Source: JAEXNA01 sp050486105
GTDB lineage: Bacteria; Vulcanimicrobiota; Xenobia; Xenobiales; JADMJV01
DNA: 22,820 nucleotides
NCBI GenBank assembly: GCA_050486105.1
Contig: JBJHCR010000068.1
Span: 1-22,820, forward strand
Reading direction: 5' to 3'
The position numbers and the translations under genes are program-made. Positions 14,427-22,530 of the stretch are shown here, one piece after another. Numbering within the stretch: the stretch's first letter is position 1; the number at the start of each line of letters is the position of its first letter. The notes below the pieces were generated by a model. The model was not told the DNA's origin. It did no database searches and was given only the letters and a program-made list of their open reading frames with translations.

Positions 14427-15209
14427 ATGAGCGAAATCGCCGAGGTCTGGCGGGAGTATAAGAAGACGGCGGATCCTCTTCTCCAAGAAGAGTTGGTCGT
14501 CCATTACCAAGGCCTGGTTTACAGCATGGCTCATAAAATCGTTCGAAAGCTTCGCCAGGGAACCGAGGTGGAGGAGCTCATCAGTGATGGTATGGTTGGT
14601 TTGGTCAAAGCCATCGACACTTTCGAACCCGAGCGGGGTTTCAAGTTTTCCACCTACGCCACTCCGGTTATCCGAGGCTCCATCTACAACGGCCTTCGCC
14701 GCCTGGACTGGATGCCTGAACGCACCCGGCTGAAGGCTCGCAACCTACAGAAGGCTATGGAGAAGCTGTCGCAACTCAATGGTCGTCGACCCACTGAAGA
14801 AGACCTGGCAGAAGAATTGGACCTCTCTGCTAAAGAAGTCTACGATCTCATCGCCAATCTGAGTTCGATGTACCTCTTGTCTTTGGACCAGCCTATAGGA
14901 GATGAAGATGGGGACGCCTCCATGGGGGACTTGGTGGAAGACTCTGCCTTTATCAGCCCGTCCATGGAGTTCGAGTATCGAGAAGAGCGGCAGGCGCTCA
15001 AAGAAAGCTTGGCCAATCTTCCCGAGCGAGAAAGAGTCCTGCTGGAGTTGCACTACTTTGAGGGAGTGACCTTCGAAGCCATTGCTCGCAGTATGGGCGT
15101 CAGCAAGCAGAGGATCTCGCAAATCCATCTTCGGGCCGTTCGGCGCTTGCGAGAAAACCTGGGTGGCACGGAGATTCGGCCAGAAGCCATGCACGACTTT
15201 ACGGTGTGA
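14427..15209 (+). CDS. fliA: RNA polymerase sigma factor FliA/WhiG (sigma-28)
   Basis: ATG 14427 gives 260 residues, the usual length; GGGGA lies 11 bases upstream. A longer start at 14391 falls inside the terminator hairpin and is rejected. Region 2: YQGLVYSMAHKIVRKL...EELISDGMVGLVKAIDTFEPERGFKFSTYATPVIRGSIYNGLRRLDW, with the RG..DGLR-type signature of the FliA/SigD/WhiG group. Region 3: GRRPTEEDLAEELDLS. Region 4: LPERERVLLELHYFEGVTFEAIARSMGVSKQRISQIHLRAVRRLRENL with the helix-turn-helix. Sigma-28 transcribes late flagellar genes. Its link to the rod genes supports that role. It overlaps mobB by 4 bp. No flgM anti-sigma gene is adjacent. Confidence 0.95.
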   Translation: MSEIAEVWREYKKTADPLLQEELVVHYQGLVYSMAHKIVRKLRQGTEVEELISDGMVGLVKAIDTFEPERGFKFSTYATPVIRGSIYNGLRRLDWMPERTRLKARNLQKAMEKLSQLNGRRPTEEDLAEELDLSAKEVYDLIANLSSMYLLSLDQPIGDEDGDASMGDLVEDSAFISPSMEFEYREERQALKESLANLPERERVLLELHYFEGVTFEAIARSMGVSKQRISQIHLRAVRRLRENLGGTEIRPEAMHDFTV

Positions 15210-15658
15210 AGGTTCTCTGCTTGGTTGGTCGCTCGGGCTCGGGCAAGACCACATTCTTGGAGAACCTGTTGACTCGAAGCCGTGCTGCCGGCAAGAAGGT
15301 CCTGGCTATCAAGAGTTCCCACCACGCCACTCCTGATGACCCAGGGTCGGACAGCTTTCGTCTGGCTCAAGCCGGAGGCTGCGACACCATATTGTTGAGT
15401 CCGGGAGGAAGTCACCTGTTCCTCGACCCAGCCCCTGATTTGCCGGATCTCATAGCATGGCTGTCTTCTCGGGACTATGACGCCGTACTGGTGGAAGGAG
15501 GAAAGACCTCCTCGTTTCCCAAGGTGGAACTCGTCTGCCAGCAGCCCCCTTTGCTTACTGAGGACCAGGTATTATTCAGGATAGAGAGATTTTCTGAGGG
15601 CGTGGCGGAAAAAGATGTGCTCAAAGTGTGGGACTATCTCTTCGGCGGCAGTCGGTAG
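15206..15658 (+). CDS. mobB: Molybdopterin-guanine dinucleotide biosynthesis protein MobB
   Basis: A 150-residue P-loop GTPase starting at GTG 15206 in a GTGA overlap with fliA. Walker A GRSGSGKTT (residues 8-16), then the family pattern LAIKSSHHATPDDPGSDSFRLAQAGG and VLVEGGKTSSFPKVEL (Walker B-like region). MobB assists MobA in attaching GMP to molybdopterin; it is not essential in E. coli. No other cofactor gene is nearby. Its 3' end overlaps tail-to-tail by 25 bp with the leftward gene at 15634. Confidence 0.9.
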   Translation: MKVLCLVGRSGSGKTTFLENLLTRSRAAGKKVLAIKSSHHATPDDPGSDSFRLAQAGGCDTILLSPGGSHLFLDPAPDLPDLIAWLSSRDYDAVLVEGGKTSSFPKVELVCQQPPLLTEDQVLFRIERFSEGVAEKDVLKVWDYLFGGSR

Positions 15659-16479
15659 CGATGCGCATCTAAGGCTGAGGCCTTTCGGACCTGATACTCC
15701 GAATCGAGAAAATGAGCTTTAGTTCTCTCGGACATCGGACAGATCTGTTCGTGAGGGGTCCAGGCCACAGGATTTCCGGCTTCATCGGTAACCTGGCCGA
15801 AATCCAGGGCTTCCGAGAGGCGAGCCAACCCAAATTCCGACAACAGATCCCGGATGAGTCCTTCATATCGCCCTTGAAAATAGGCATCGTAGAAGGAGAA
15901 GCTTGGCGAGTACAGCCAGGCGTTGTGAAAATGCTCGGGGATAGCCAGAATCAGCTCCACTTTGGTTAAGGCAACGTAAGAAATGATCAGCTCCTGGCAC
16001 TGTCGGAACACTCCAAGACCAGGGAACTCTTGTCCGGGCAAAGGCTTTTGAGATTCGCTGAAGGTGCCTCTGGGATCTTGGAGGCTGATCCAATTCCAAA
16101 TCATGGCCTCCATGGGCATTCCGTTCCAATCGAGTTCTGCAGAGTGGGTGCGGATGTCGAAGAGGGTGTGGCCTAGAGTGCCGTCTTGGTGATCGGCCTG
16201 CAGCACGAAGCGGTCTTCGAGTTGCACGTGACTCTCATTGCCCGAGCGAAACCTCTGATAGCCCTTCCGGCGCAGGAGGTCCAAGATTCCGTGATTCTCG
16301 AGATCTCTCAGAACGGTTTCGGGCTCGATGATTCCAAACAGCAGCGAACTGCCTCGGTGGTGGATCAAGGTGTTGGCGAGGTCTTCATCGCTCAAGGACC
16401 AGTCCAACTCCAGAGCTTGGAGCTTCGACGGCCTGAGCTCGTGCAGGGTCCGACGCATACGGCTGAGGTCTTTCTTCAT
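15634..16479 (-). CDS. Conserved protein of unknown function, paired with SGNH hydrolase
   Basis: 281 residues from ATG 16479 (MKKDLSRMRRTLHELRP). That start forms an ATGA overlap with the stop of the upstream SGNH gene; the longer frame to 16566 would run deep into that gene and is unlikely. I do not know a named family. Visible features: a helical N-terminal third, a middle with DWNGMPMEAMIWNWISLQDPRGTFS, then LPGQEFPGLGVFRQCQELIISYVALTKVELILAIPEHFHNAWLYSP..SFYDAYFQGRYEGLIRDLLSEFG, where the LPGQ.FPGLG box and the following helices look conserved. There is no signal peptide or membrane segment, so it is cytoplasmic. A GNAT-like fold is possible but unproven. Confidence 0.75.
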   Translation of the reverse strand: MKKDLSRMRRTLHELRPSKLQALELDWSLSDEDLANTLIHHRGSSLLFGIIEPETVLRDLENHGILDLLRRKGYQRFRSGNESHVQLEDRFVLQADHQDGTLGHTLFDIRTHSAELDWNGMPMEAMIWNWISLQDPRGTFSESQKPLPGQEFPGLGVFRQCQELIISYVALTKVELILAIPEHFHNAWLYSPSFSFYDAYFQGRYEGLIRDLLSEFGLARLSEALDFGQVTDEAGNPVAWTPHEQICPMSERTKAHFLDSEYQVRKASALDAHRYRLPPKR

Positions 16480-17195
16480 GTTGAACGGTCTTCCAGGCTG
16501 TGCCAGAGACAGCGACGCACTTCGTGGGCGCCTCGATTGTTCGGCTCTATATCCATCTTGAACCAACCACTGGGGTCCTCGGCTGAATAATGTTCGTAGG
16601 CGGGGTCTCGGTGCCGCAGTCCGTGACCCAGAAAATGTTGGTGGATGTCTACCAGGTCGGTTCCAGCTTTCTCGGCCAGGATGGCATTGAGACCAGCCAA
16701 GGCCTGGGGCCCATGGGGGATGATTCTACCGCTCTGGAATTGTCCCGTGCCGTCGGTGGGATCATAGGTGTTGAGCAAACGCAAGGTCAGTTTGCCGAAA
16801 GCCGACCTTAGACGCTTGAGCAAAAGGTCTAGGCCGGTGCTGACCCCTTCGAGTATGAACGCGATGGGCTGTCCTTCGGCAAAGCCTTGAAGAAGGTCGT
16901 TTCCACCCACCGAAAGCACAGCAAGCGTAGGCCTGGACTCGCTCTTTAGGGAATCGACCACCTTCAGCACATCCGAGAGTCTAGAGCCGGTGACGGAGCG
17001 ATTTTCGAAACGCATGCTTGGATACAATGTCCGGAGATCTCGGCCTTCAAATTCGGGGAAGAAGTGGCTGTCATTGCGATAGAGAAGTGCCGCCGAGCCC
17101 AGGTTCGGTCCCGGGTAGTCGTCACTGATGATACTATCCCCGAGAGCGACAAAATGGGTGAACCTTTGCACTATGCGTGCTTTCGAGCCGGTCAC
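16476..17195 (-). CDS. SGNH/GDSL-type hydrolase with unusual block V
   Basis: 239 residues from GTG 17195, chosen because AAGGA lies 5-6 bases upstream; the upstream TTG at 17255 lacks a good site. Block I FVALGDSI gives nucleophile S21; block II glycine is in VTGSRL (G70); block III SVGGNDLL gives N99. Block V, usually DxxHPN..G, reads MDIEPNNRGAHEV: D215, then Glu217 where the catalytic His would stand, and a His at 224. The rest is alpha/beta as expected. No signal peptide, so probably cytoplasmic. Substrate is unknown; an ester hydrolase or acyltransferase role is the family default. It is coupled to the unknown protein downstream. Confidence 0.85.
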   Translation of the reverse strand: MTGSKARIVQRFTHFVALGDSIISDDYPGPNLGSAALLYRNDSHFFPEFEGRDLRTLYPSMRFENRSVTGSRLSDVLKVVDSLKSESRPTLAVLSVGGNDLLQGFAEGQPIAFILEGVSTGLDLLLKRLRSAFGKLTLRLLNTYDPTDGTGQFQSGRIIPHGPQALAGLNAILAEKAGTDLVDIHQHFLGHGLRHRDPAYEHYSAEDPSGWFKMDIEPNNRGAHEVRRCLWHSLEDRST

Positions 17196-17412
17196 AGAGA
17201 TCCTTTTCCGGCACTTTGGAAGGTTTGACCAAGTCGGGTTAGGGCAAGTAGACAACGGAGAGTGTGCCCGGACTTTTCACTCCCAGACCAGGAGTTCCCA
17301 AAGGCTAAGAGAAGGGCGGCTCCTCTCCCATGCAAAGCTGACTTTTGCGAACGTGGGCCAATCCGCAAAGCGTTCCAAGATCGCTTGAAAACAGTCTACT
17401 GAGGTGACCAGA

Positions 17413-18390
17413 ATGTCAAATCGACCCAAAGAAAAGCGAAAGAGAGCCGCTCGGGTTCTAGATGATGAAATCGATGTTGAATACACCCCGGTAGGCAGGT
17501 CACCAAAGGATCTGTTCCTTCAGATCGGCGTGATCATCCTGGTTGTGGCGTTCTTGATGACCTCCGGCTTGGTTTGTATCATTCCGGACCAGGAACAGGT
17601 CACCACTGACGCCAGCCAAGCGCATCAGCTCGATGAAGAAACTTATCAGATCGAGCGCTACTCTCAGGCTATTCAGAAGGACCCCACCGACGTCAACGCC
17701 CTGGCGAATCTCGGTTACTACACTCAGAACAAGGCTATGAAAATTGCCGCCGAGGCTGAGATGGTGAAAATGCAGGCTGAGCTTGACCAGGATGGGGACC
17801 CCGCTGAAGAGGAGACCACTCCCAGGCAGGACCCCGAGATCCAAAAGATGACCATGCTTGCTACGGCAGAGGGTTATCTTCGCAAGGCCTTAGAGCAGGA
17901 GCCCGATTACGGCTTCGCCCGTCAAGAACTGGCCCGGAACCTCCTGCTCCAGGAAAAGACGGAAGAGGCTAGGGGTTTCATCGACGAGTCGGTCGAGGTT
18001 ATCGACCCGAAAATTGAGTCTGAAGACGAAAAGGTGGCCAACGAAGCCAAAGGTCAGAAGGCGGAGCTACTCAGATTTTCGTCTATCCTGGCTGGACAAG
18101 ACGAAGACCTTCCCAAGGCGATCTCCTTCCTCGATCAGGCAATCGATCTCCGACCTGGTGATGGGGAGCTGTATCTGCAGCGCGGTCAATTGCGATTGCA
18201 GTCCGGTGAAAAAGATCAAGCTAGGGACGATTTTGAGATCGCCGTAGACATCGGGCAGAAGACTCAGAGCCCCCAATTGGCCATGTACGGACAAATCTTT
18301 CTGCAGCAACTCGAGCAGCAAGGGCAAGGCGGCAACGTTCAGATTATTCAAGGCGATGGCACCACGGTGGAATTGAACACCGAGGACTAA
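17413..18390 (+). CDS. Membrane-anchored TPR repeat protein
   Basis: 325 residues from ATG 17413; GAGGTGA ends 6 bases upstream, which decides against the GTG at 17404. A basic cytoplasmic head (KEKRKRAAR) precedes a single membrane helix at about 34-57 (LFLQIGVIILVVAFLMTSGLVCII). The rest contains TPR-like helix pairs: YSQAIQKDPTDVNALANLGYY, AEGYLRKALEQEPDYGFARQELARNLLLQ and AISFLDQAIDLRPGDGELYLQRGQLRLQSGEKDQARDDFEIAV. An acidic Gln/Glu stretch separates the first two. Single-pass TPR proteins scaffold envelope complexes; partner unknown. No operon neighbour: a terminator follows directly. Confidence 0.85.
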   Translation: MSNRPKEKRKRAARVLDDEIDVEYTPVGRSPKDLFLQIGVIILVVAFLMTSGLVCIIPDQEQVTTDASQAHQLDEETYQIERYSQAIQKDPTDVNALANLGYYTQNKAMKIAAEAEMVKMQAELDQDGDPAEEETTPRQDPEIQKMTMLATAEGYLRKALEQEPDYGFARQELARNLLLQEKTEEARGFIDESVEVIDPKIESEDEKVANEAKGQKAELLRFSSILAGQDEDLPKAISFLDQAIDLRPGDGELYLQRGQLRLQSGEKDQARDDFEIAVDIGQKTQSPQLAMYGQIFLQQLEQQGQGGNVQIIQGDGTTVELNTED

Positions 18391-18420
18391 AGCCGCTCAA
18401 GGCTCTTCTCCTTGGCAACC

Positions 18421-18458
18421 ATGAAGAAAGGCCCCCGACTCCGGGGGCCTTTCTTCAT
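18421..18458. terminator. Bidirectional intrinsic terminator
   Basis: A perfect 17-bp stem, 18421-18437 with 18442-18458, loop ACTC. The GC core GGCCCCCG/CCGGGGGCC is flanked by GAAAG/CTTTC-type A/T arms rather than a long T run. It lies midway between the convergent TPR gene and cystathionine beta-synthase gene and can serve both. Confidence 0.85.
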
Positions 18459-18477
18459 GTCTTTGGCTTGGACGGTC

Positions 18478-19854
18478 TCAGGTTGTGACCTTTTCTTTCA
18501 ACCTACAAAAGTGGTCGATGAGATCGATCTTGGTCAAGATTCCGCTGGGGGACTGCTGCTCGTCGAGGACTAGAACAGCCGGTCGGCCTTCCAGCAGAAG
18601 TTGATAAACCGAGGCCACCTTGGTGTCGCCGCTAATGGCTGGAAGCGCCTCGCTCATGATGTCCTTCACTCGATTCCCAAGACAGCCGTTGTCTTCAAAA
18701 ATTCGGTTCATGAGCACCGTCTCGTGGACCGAGCCCACCATCTCTCTATTCTGCATCACTGGCAGTTGAGAAATATTGTGCTCTCGCATCAGGGCAATGG
18801 CGTCTTGAACCGAGGCCTCGGCGTCGATGGTCACCACCGCCTGCTCCCTGGGTGTGCTTCGGCTCTGCAGCAACTCCCGCACTGAAAACGACTCGGCGCT
18901 AGGATCCCAGAAGCCGTTCTCTTTCATATACTCGTCGGAGTAGAACTTCGAAAGGTAACTGCGCCCGCCGTCTGGGAGGACCACCAAGATGTTGGTCCCT
19001 TCAGAGTATCGCCGAGCGACCTGCAAGGCGCCGTAAAGGGCCGCTCCACAGGAGCCGCCGGAAAGGATGCCCTCTTCACGAGCCAGTCGACGAGCGGTGA
19101 CGAAGGAGTCTCGGTCGGAGACGGTCACCATTTCGTCAATGATCTCAAGATCGATGGTGGCGGGGATGAAGTCCTCCCCGATGCCTTCCACCTTATAGGG
19201 CCGGACCACGTTGGAGGTGTAAAGCGAGCCTTCGGAATCTACTCCTACGATGTGAACCTTCGGATTCTGTTCCTTGAAGTATTTGGCGCAGCCAGAGATG
19301 GTACCGCCGGTGCCCATTCCCGCCACGAACACGTCAAGTTTTCCGTCCATCTGTTTCCAGATCTCAGGGCCGGTCCAATCGTAGTGGGTCTGGGGGTTCT
19401 CCATATTGTAGTACTGATTGGGCTGGTAGGCGTTGGGAAGCTCTCGAGACAGGCGATCGGCCACCGAATAGTACGATTCCGGAGACTCCTTAGGCACGGC
19501 GGTGGGGCAGATCACCACCTCGGCTCCATAGGCTTTCAATAGGCGAACCTTCTCTTGGCTCATCTTGTCCGGCATGGTGAAGATGCAGCGATATCCGCGC
19601 AAGGCTGCAGCTTGGGCTAAGCCCACTCCGGTGTTTCCTGAAGTGGGTTCGATGATGGTACCACCGGGTCGGATCTTTCCCTCTCGTTCTGCGGCTTCGA
19701 GCATCCTGATGCCGATGCGATCTTTGATGCTCCCTCCGGGATTAAAGAACTCCGCTTTGACAAAAAGGTTCGCCTTAATGCCGGTAGTTAAGCGTGAAAG
19801 CTTGATGATGGGAGTGTCTCCGATAAGCTCGAGGACATTACGGTATGTTTGCAT
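18478..19854 (-). CDS. cbs: Cystathionine beta-synthase
   Basis: 458 residues from ATG 19854 with AGGAAAAG upstream. N-terminal 325 residues are a fold-type II PLP enzyme: K44 in NPGGSIKDR binds PLP, TSGNTGVGLA is the substrate-binding loop, and GMGTGGTISG the phosphate loop. YYNMENPQTHYDWTGPEI and GEDFIP are typical of cystathionine beta-synthase rather than CysK. Residues about 335-458 are a pair of CBS domains (HNISQLPVM, LEGRPAVLVLD) that may give regulation, as by SAM in animal CBS; the ligand in bacteria is not established. The enzyme joins serine and homocysteine to cystathionine. No cystathionine gamma-lyase gene is adjacent. The monocistronic gene shares a terminator with the TPR gene. 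Confidence 0.95.
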   Translation of the reverse strand: MQTYRNVLELIGDTPIIKLSRLTTGIKANLFVKAEFFNPGGSIKDRIGIRMLEAAEREGKIRPGGTIIEPTSGNTGVGLAQAAALRGYRCIFTMPDKMSQEKVRLLKAYGAEVVICPTAVPKESPESYYSVADRLSRELPNAYQPNQYYNMENPQTHYDWTGPEIWKQMDGKLDVFVAGMGTGGTISGCAKYFKEQNPKVHIVGVDSEGSLYTSNVVRPYKVEGIGEDFIPATIDLEIIDEMVTVSDRDSFVTARRLAREEGILSGGSCGAALYGALQVARRYSEGTNILVVLPDGGRSYLSKFYSDEYMKENGFWDPSAESFSVRELLQSRSTPREQAVVTIDAEASVQDAIALMREHNISQLPVMQNREMVGSVHETVLMNRIFEDNGCLGNRVKDIMSEALPAISGDTKVASVYQLLLEGRPAVLVLDEQQSPSGILTKIDLIDHFCRLKEKVTT

Positions 19855-20204
19855 GAATGAACTCTTTTCCTGAAAAGCTTCTCCTCATTTCTTTCCCCTT
19901 CTGACGAGATTTACCCCTCGCTTTCCGGGAGCTTTAGCCAGGGTTAGGTCCGAAAATCAAGAAGTTATCACGGAGAGATTTGGAATTGGATGAAATATGC
20001 ATGGGCTCTTGGTTCAGAAAGTCTCCACCAACGAAATACCCTTTGGGCGAGCGGCTCCCCACGGCCGGCCAAGCCTGGAATCTTGTTTCCCCAAGCTTGG
20101 GTTCTAAGTTTACCCTAAAGAGGCTGTGCGCCGAATCAACCCACATCGCCAAACTCGCCCTTTTTCCGCCATGGGAACCGCAAATTCTTGCAAATAGGTC
20201 CACT
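19855..20204. other. Intergenic region, 350 bp
   Basis: Lies between the divergent cbs gene and a small ORF. On the cbs side a pyrimidine-rich stretch precedes the ribosome site. No riboswitch hallmark (SAM or T-box) is recognisable. A 12-bp palindrome CCCAAGCTTGGG lies at 20090-20101. A frame open from TTG 19980 into the downstream gene has unconvincing composition (TKYPLGERLPTAGQAW) and no ribosome site. Confidence 0.5.
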
Positions 20205-20618
20205 ATGAGCTTCAAATTTTCAATTCCCCTGACGAAAAAATTGCTTCGTTTGGGCTCGGGGCGATTCGGCGCACAGCCTCTAAAGTCGATCTATTCTGGG
20301 TGCTCTTTTCAGCAGGATGGGACATCTTCGGAGTGGATGTTCTTGGGGACCAAGGGAGCACTGGGGTGGCGTGCCGAGCTGGTCTGCCACCTGGAAAACG
20401 ACGACACGTGGACGGCTGAAGTAAGGGCATTAGCGGCTTCGGTACCGGAAGAACCACCTTTGACTTTACCGTTCCCGGACTCCTCTAGAGTGATGCTTGC
20501 TTTTCGAGATGTGGACCTCGATGATCGTGCGAACTTGAGCGCCCGAGAAAACAAATGGAGGCTTGAGGCGGATCAGGTGTTAGAGCTCCCATTCTCTGAC
20601 TTGGACGTAGAGAGCTAA
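20205..20618 (+). CDS. Small protein of unknown function
   Basis: 137 residues from ATG 20205, with TAGGTC upstream as a modest ribosome site; the open frame extends back to TTG 19980 but that extension looks non-coding. I recognise no family. A basic N terminus (KKLLRLGSGRFG) is followed by a probable compact domain (SGCSFQQDGTSSEWMFLGTKGALGWRAELVCHLENDDTWTAEV) and an acidic C terminus with VMLAFRDVDLDD. There is no signal peptide and no membrane segment. It ends 51 bp before the lipoprotein gene and may be cotranscribed. Confidence 0.55.
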   Translation: MSFKFSIPLTKKLLRLGSGRFGAQPLKSIYSGCSFQQDGTSSEWMFLGTKGALGWRAELVCHLENDDTWTAEVRALAASVPEEPPLTLPFPDSSRVMLAFRDVDLDDRANLSARENKWRLEADQVLELPFSDLDVES

Positions 20619-20669
20619 GAGGGTTCGTGCCGGAGGCTGAGAAACGGAATCACTCAGGAGATATCTGCG

Positions 20670-22427
20670 ATGCCCAATCTTATCCGAAACTTCGCTAGGC
20701 TTTCTGGAGCCGCCTTGACCTTGCTTGCGGCCCTCATACTGCTATCAGGATGCGGTTCCTCCCGTGGAGATTTTGGGATCATAGGAGGTCCCGAGCCGGC
20801 TCCCCCCTTGAGCGTGCTCACGGTGAATCTTGAAACTTCGGAGCCGGTGAGCACTCGGATTTCGGAAGCGGCCTCTCAGTTCACCGTTTCCTTGTTTGAT
20901 GCCGACAAAGAACGTTTGGATGAGAAAAATCTCGCTCGAGGTCAGAATGCCGTATTCGGAGACCTTGGCAACGGGGACTACTGGGTGCGGGTGTTGGGAT
21001 TCGATTCCCAGGGGACTCTCTTGGGCTACTTCGACCGTCTGGTCTCCTTGCCAGAAGAGCGAAATGTTCTCATTTCCAGTCTGATATACGGTCTTGAGCC
21101 GCCCGAGGTGGTGGGGTCACAAGAGGGACCATTCTTAACGTTTTCGCAGTTTCCTGAAGGCACCATAGAGGACACCTTCGGAATCGAAGTGAGTGTTTTC
21201 CAGCCCGATGGGCGACCTCGCTTGACCGCAAGCACAGTGGAGCTGGTTCTGGCTTCGACCCCCAGACCTCCGGCGGGCTCTCAGTTGCTGGGAACGACCA
21301 CTTCAAGCTCGGTGGCCGGAGTGGCTCGATTTCCAGGATTGTCACTTAGCGCCAGCGGGACCTACGCTTTGGAAGCTTTCGCTCCTGAAGTGCAAGAAGC
21401 GATCACTCCCGAGTTCAAGGTCGAACTCCCTTTCCAGTTCCTGGTGGTGGGTGACTATGCCGCCCACCGCCTTTTCATCTTCGATCTCGAGGACCTCCAA
21501 GAGGGCGTCAACAACCTAGCCCCGGCAGCCACCTTCGGAAGCGATGAAACCACTTTCGGCAACCTGGACCTGGCCTCGGCCTTGGGCGGGCAAGCTGCCT
21601 GGTTTATTGGCAATGAGGGGGCCGAGACCGAAGACCCGAACCACCGTCGCCGCATAGCTTTCTTTGAAGACTTTCTAGAGGGAGGAGATGCGGAACCGAG
21701 CCGGGTTTTTCTGAACGACGGGGTCACTTTCAGCATCAGTTACGATGAGCAAAGGGATATGTTGTACTCCTGTCAAGCCCAAACTGTGGACGAGCAGGCT
21801 GTGTATTCGCTGGCCATCTACGACAACGCCCTCGAGCTCGCCGACCAGTCTCCACCCACCCGACGAATCACCGGCTTCCCCGCCTTGGTGACCACCCTGG
21901 TAGTGGACCCGGACGCTGATCGTTTGTTCGTATTGGCCTACGGAGAGGACTTCGACGCTGAGAATGGGCCCTTTGATCAGGACCTTTTCGTCTTTGACAA
22001 CGCTTCAAGTCTCGAAGGAGAGCTGTCGGACTTAAGTTTTGAGCGCACCACTTTCGATTTGCCTGGTGGGGCTGTGGGGGCAAGCTATGATGCTGCCAAC
22101 GACCGACTCTGGTTCGGAGACATAGCCCGCTTGATCGAGGGCATTGTTTTCCTAGACCAGGCATCCTCAGCCGAGGAGGTCACTCCCGGGCTTCTCAAGC
22201 CCACGGACTTTGGAGCACCCTGGTATTGGGACACTGTCTATGATCACCAAAACGATCGCCTTTTCGTCTCCGACTTCGATGCAGACGAAGAAGATCGAGG
22301 TCGTGTAGTGGTGTACTTCCAAGCCAGCCAGATTTCCGGCGCCCTAACCGAGCGAGCCCCCGACGCGGTACTTATCGGTTCCAACACCGGCTTCAGCGAG
22401 CCCTCCGGGCTGTTGCTGGTGCCCTAG
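20670..22427 (+). CDS. Large lipoprotein with propeller-like repeats
   Basis: 585 residues from ATG 20670, AGGAG upstream. Lipoprotein signal peptide MPNLIRNFARL...LLAALILLSGC with lipobox LSGC and lipidated C28. Residues about 45-250 contain beta-sandwich-like domains (LTVNLETSEPVSTRISEAASQFTVSLFDADKERLD; FGIEVSVFQPDGRPRLTASTVELVLASTP). From about 255 there are repeats with the shape LVVGDYAAHRLFIFD, YDEQRDMLYSC, VDPDADRLFVLAY, YDAANDRLWFGD and YDHQNDRLFVSDFD, alternating with VFDNAS/IYDNA/FLDQASS strands: a beta-propeller-type surface protein. Function unknown; ligand binding or adhesion is guesswork. Composition is like the rest of the window. Confidence 0.88.
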   Translation: MPNLIRNFARLSGAALTLLAALILLSGCGSSRGDFGIIGGPEPAPPLSVLTVNLETSEPVSTRISEAASQFTVSLFDADKERLDEKNLARGQNAVFGDLGNGDYWVRVLGFDSQGTLLGYFDRLVSLPEERNVLISSLIYGLEPPEVVGSQEGPFLTFSQFPEGTIEDTFGIEVSVFQPDGRPRLTASTVELVLASTPRPPAGSQLLGTTTSSSVAGVARFPGLSLSASGTYALEAFAPEVQEAITPEFKVELPFQFLVVGDYAAHRLFIFDLEDLQEGVNNLAPAATFGSDETTFGNLDLASALGGQAAWFIGNEGAETEDPNHRRRIAFFEDFLEGGDAEPSRVFLNDGVTFSISYDEQRDMLYSCQAQTVDEQAVYSLAIYDNALELADQSPPTRRITGFPALVTTLVVDPDADRLFVLAYGEDFDAENGPFDQDLFVFDNASSLEGELSDLSFERTTFDLPGGAVGASYDAANDRLWFGDIARLIEGIVFLDQASSAEEVTPGLLKPTDFGAPWYWDTVYDHQNDRLFVSDFDADEEDRGRVVVYFQASQISGALTERAPDAVLIGSNTGFSEPSGLLLVP

Positions 22428-22530
22428 CCCAACCAGGCCCTGCCGGGGGAGCAGGCTGAGCCCGAGGGCTCGCTGGAGAGACGTTCGAGAGCCAGGGCTC
22501 TGGGAGGGCAGGCCAGTGAGGGCGGCGGGC
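22428..22530. other. GC-rich downstream region with two short hairpins
   Basis: GAGCCC-GA-GGGCTC (22458-22471) and AGAGCC-AG-GGCTCT (22488-22501) are two adjacent perfect 6-bp palindromes after the lipoprotein stop. There is no T tract, so intrinsic termination is doubtful. The region merges into the repeat array that follows. Confidence 0.4.

Noticed and set aside
16480..16566. Longer start for the leftward gene 15634-16479
   Set aside because: It would extend 87 bp into the SGNH gene; ATG 16479 gives a standard ATGA overlap.
20090..20101. CCCAAGCTTGGG palindrome
   Set aside because: Single 12-bp palindrome without a nearby promoter or second copy; could be chance.
19980..20204. Upstream extension of the small ORF from TTG 19980
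   Set aside because: No ribosome site, unlikely protein composition, and an internal ATG at 20205 with a modest site.
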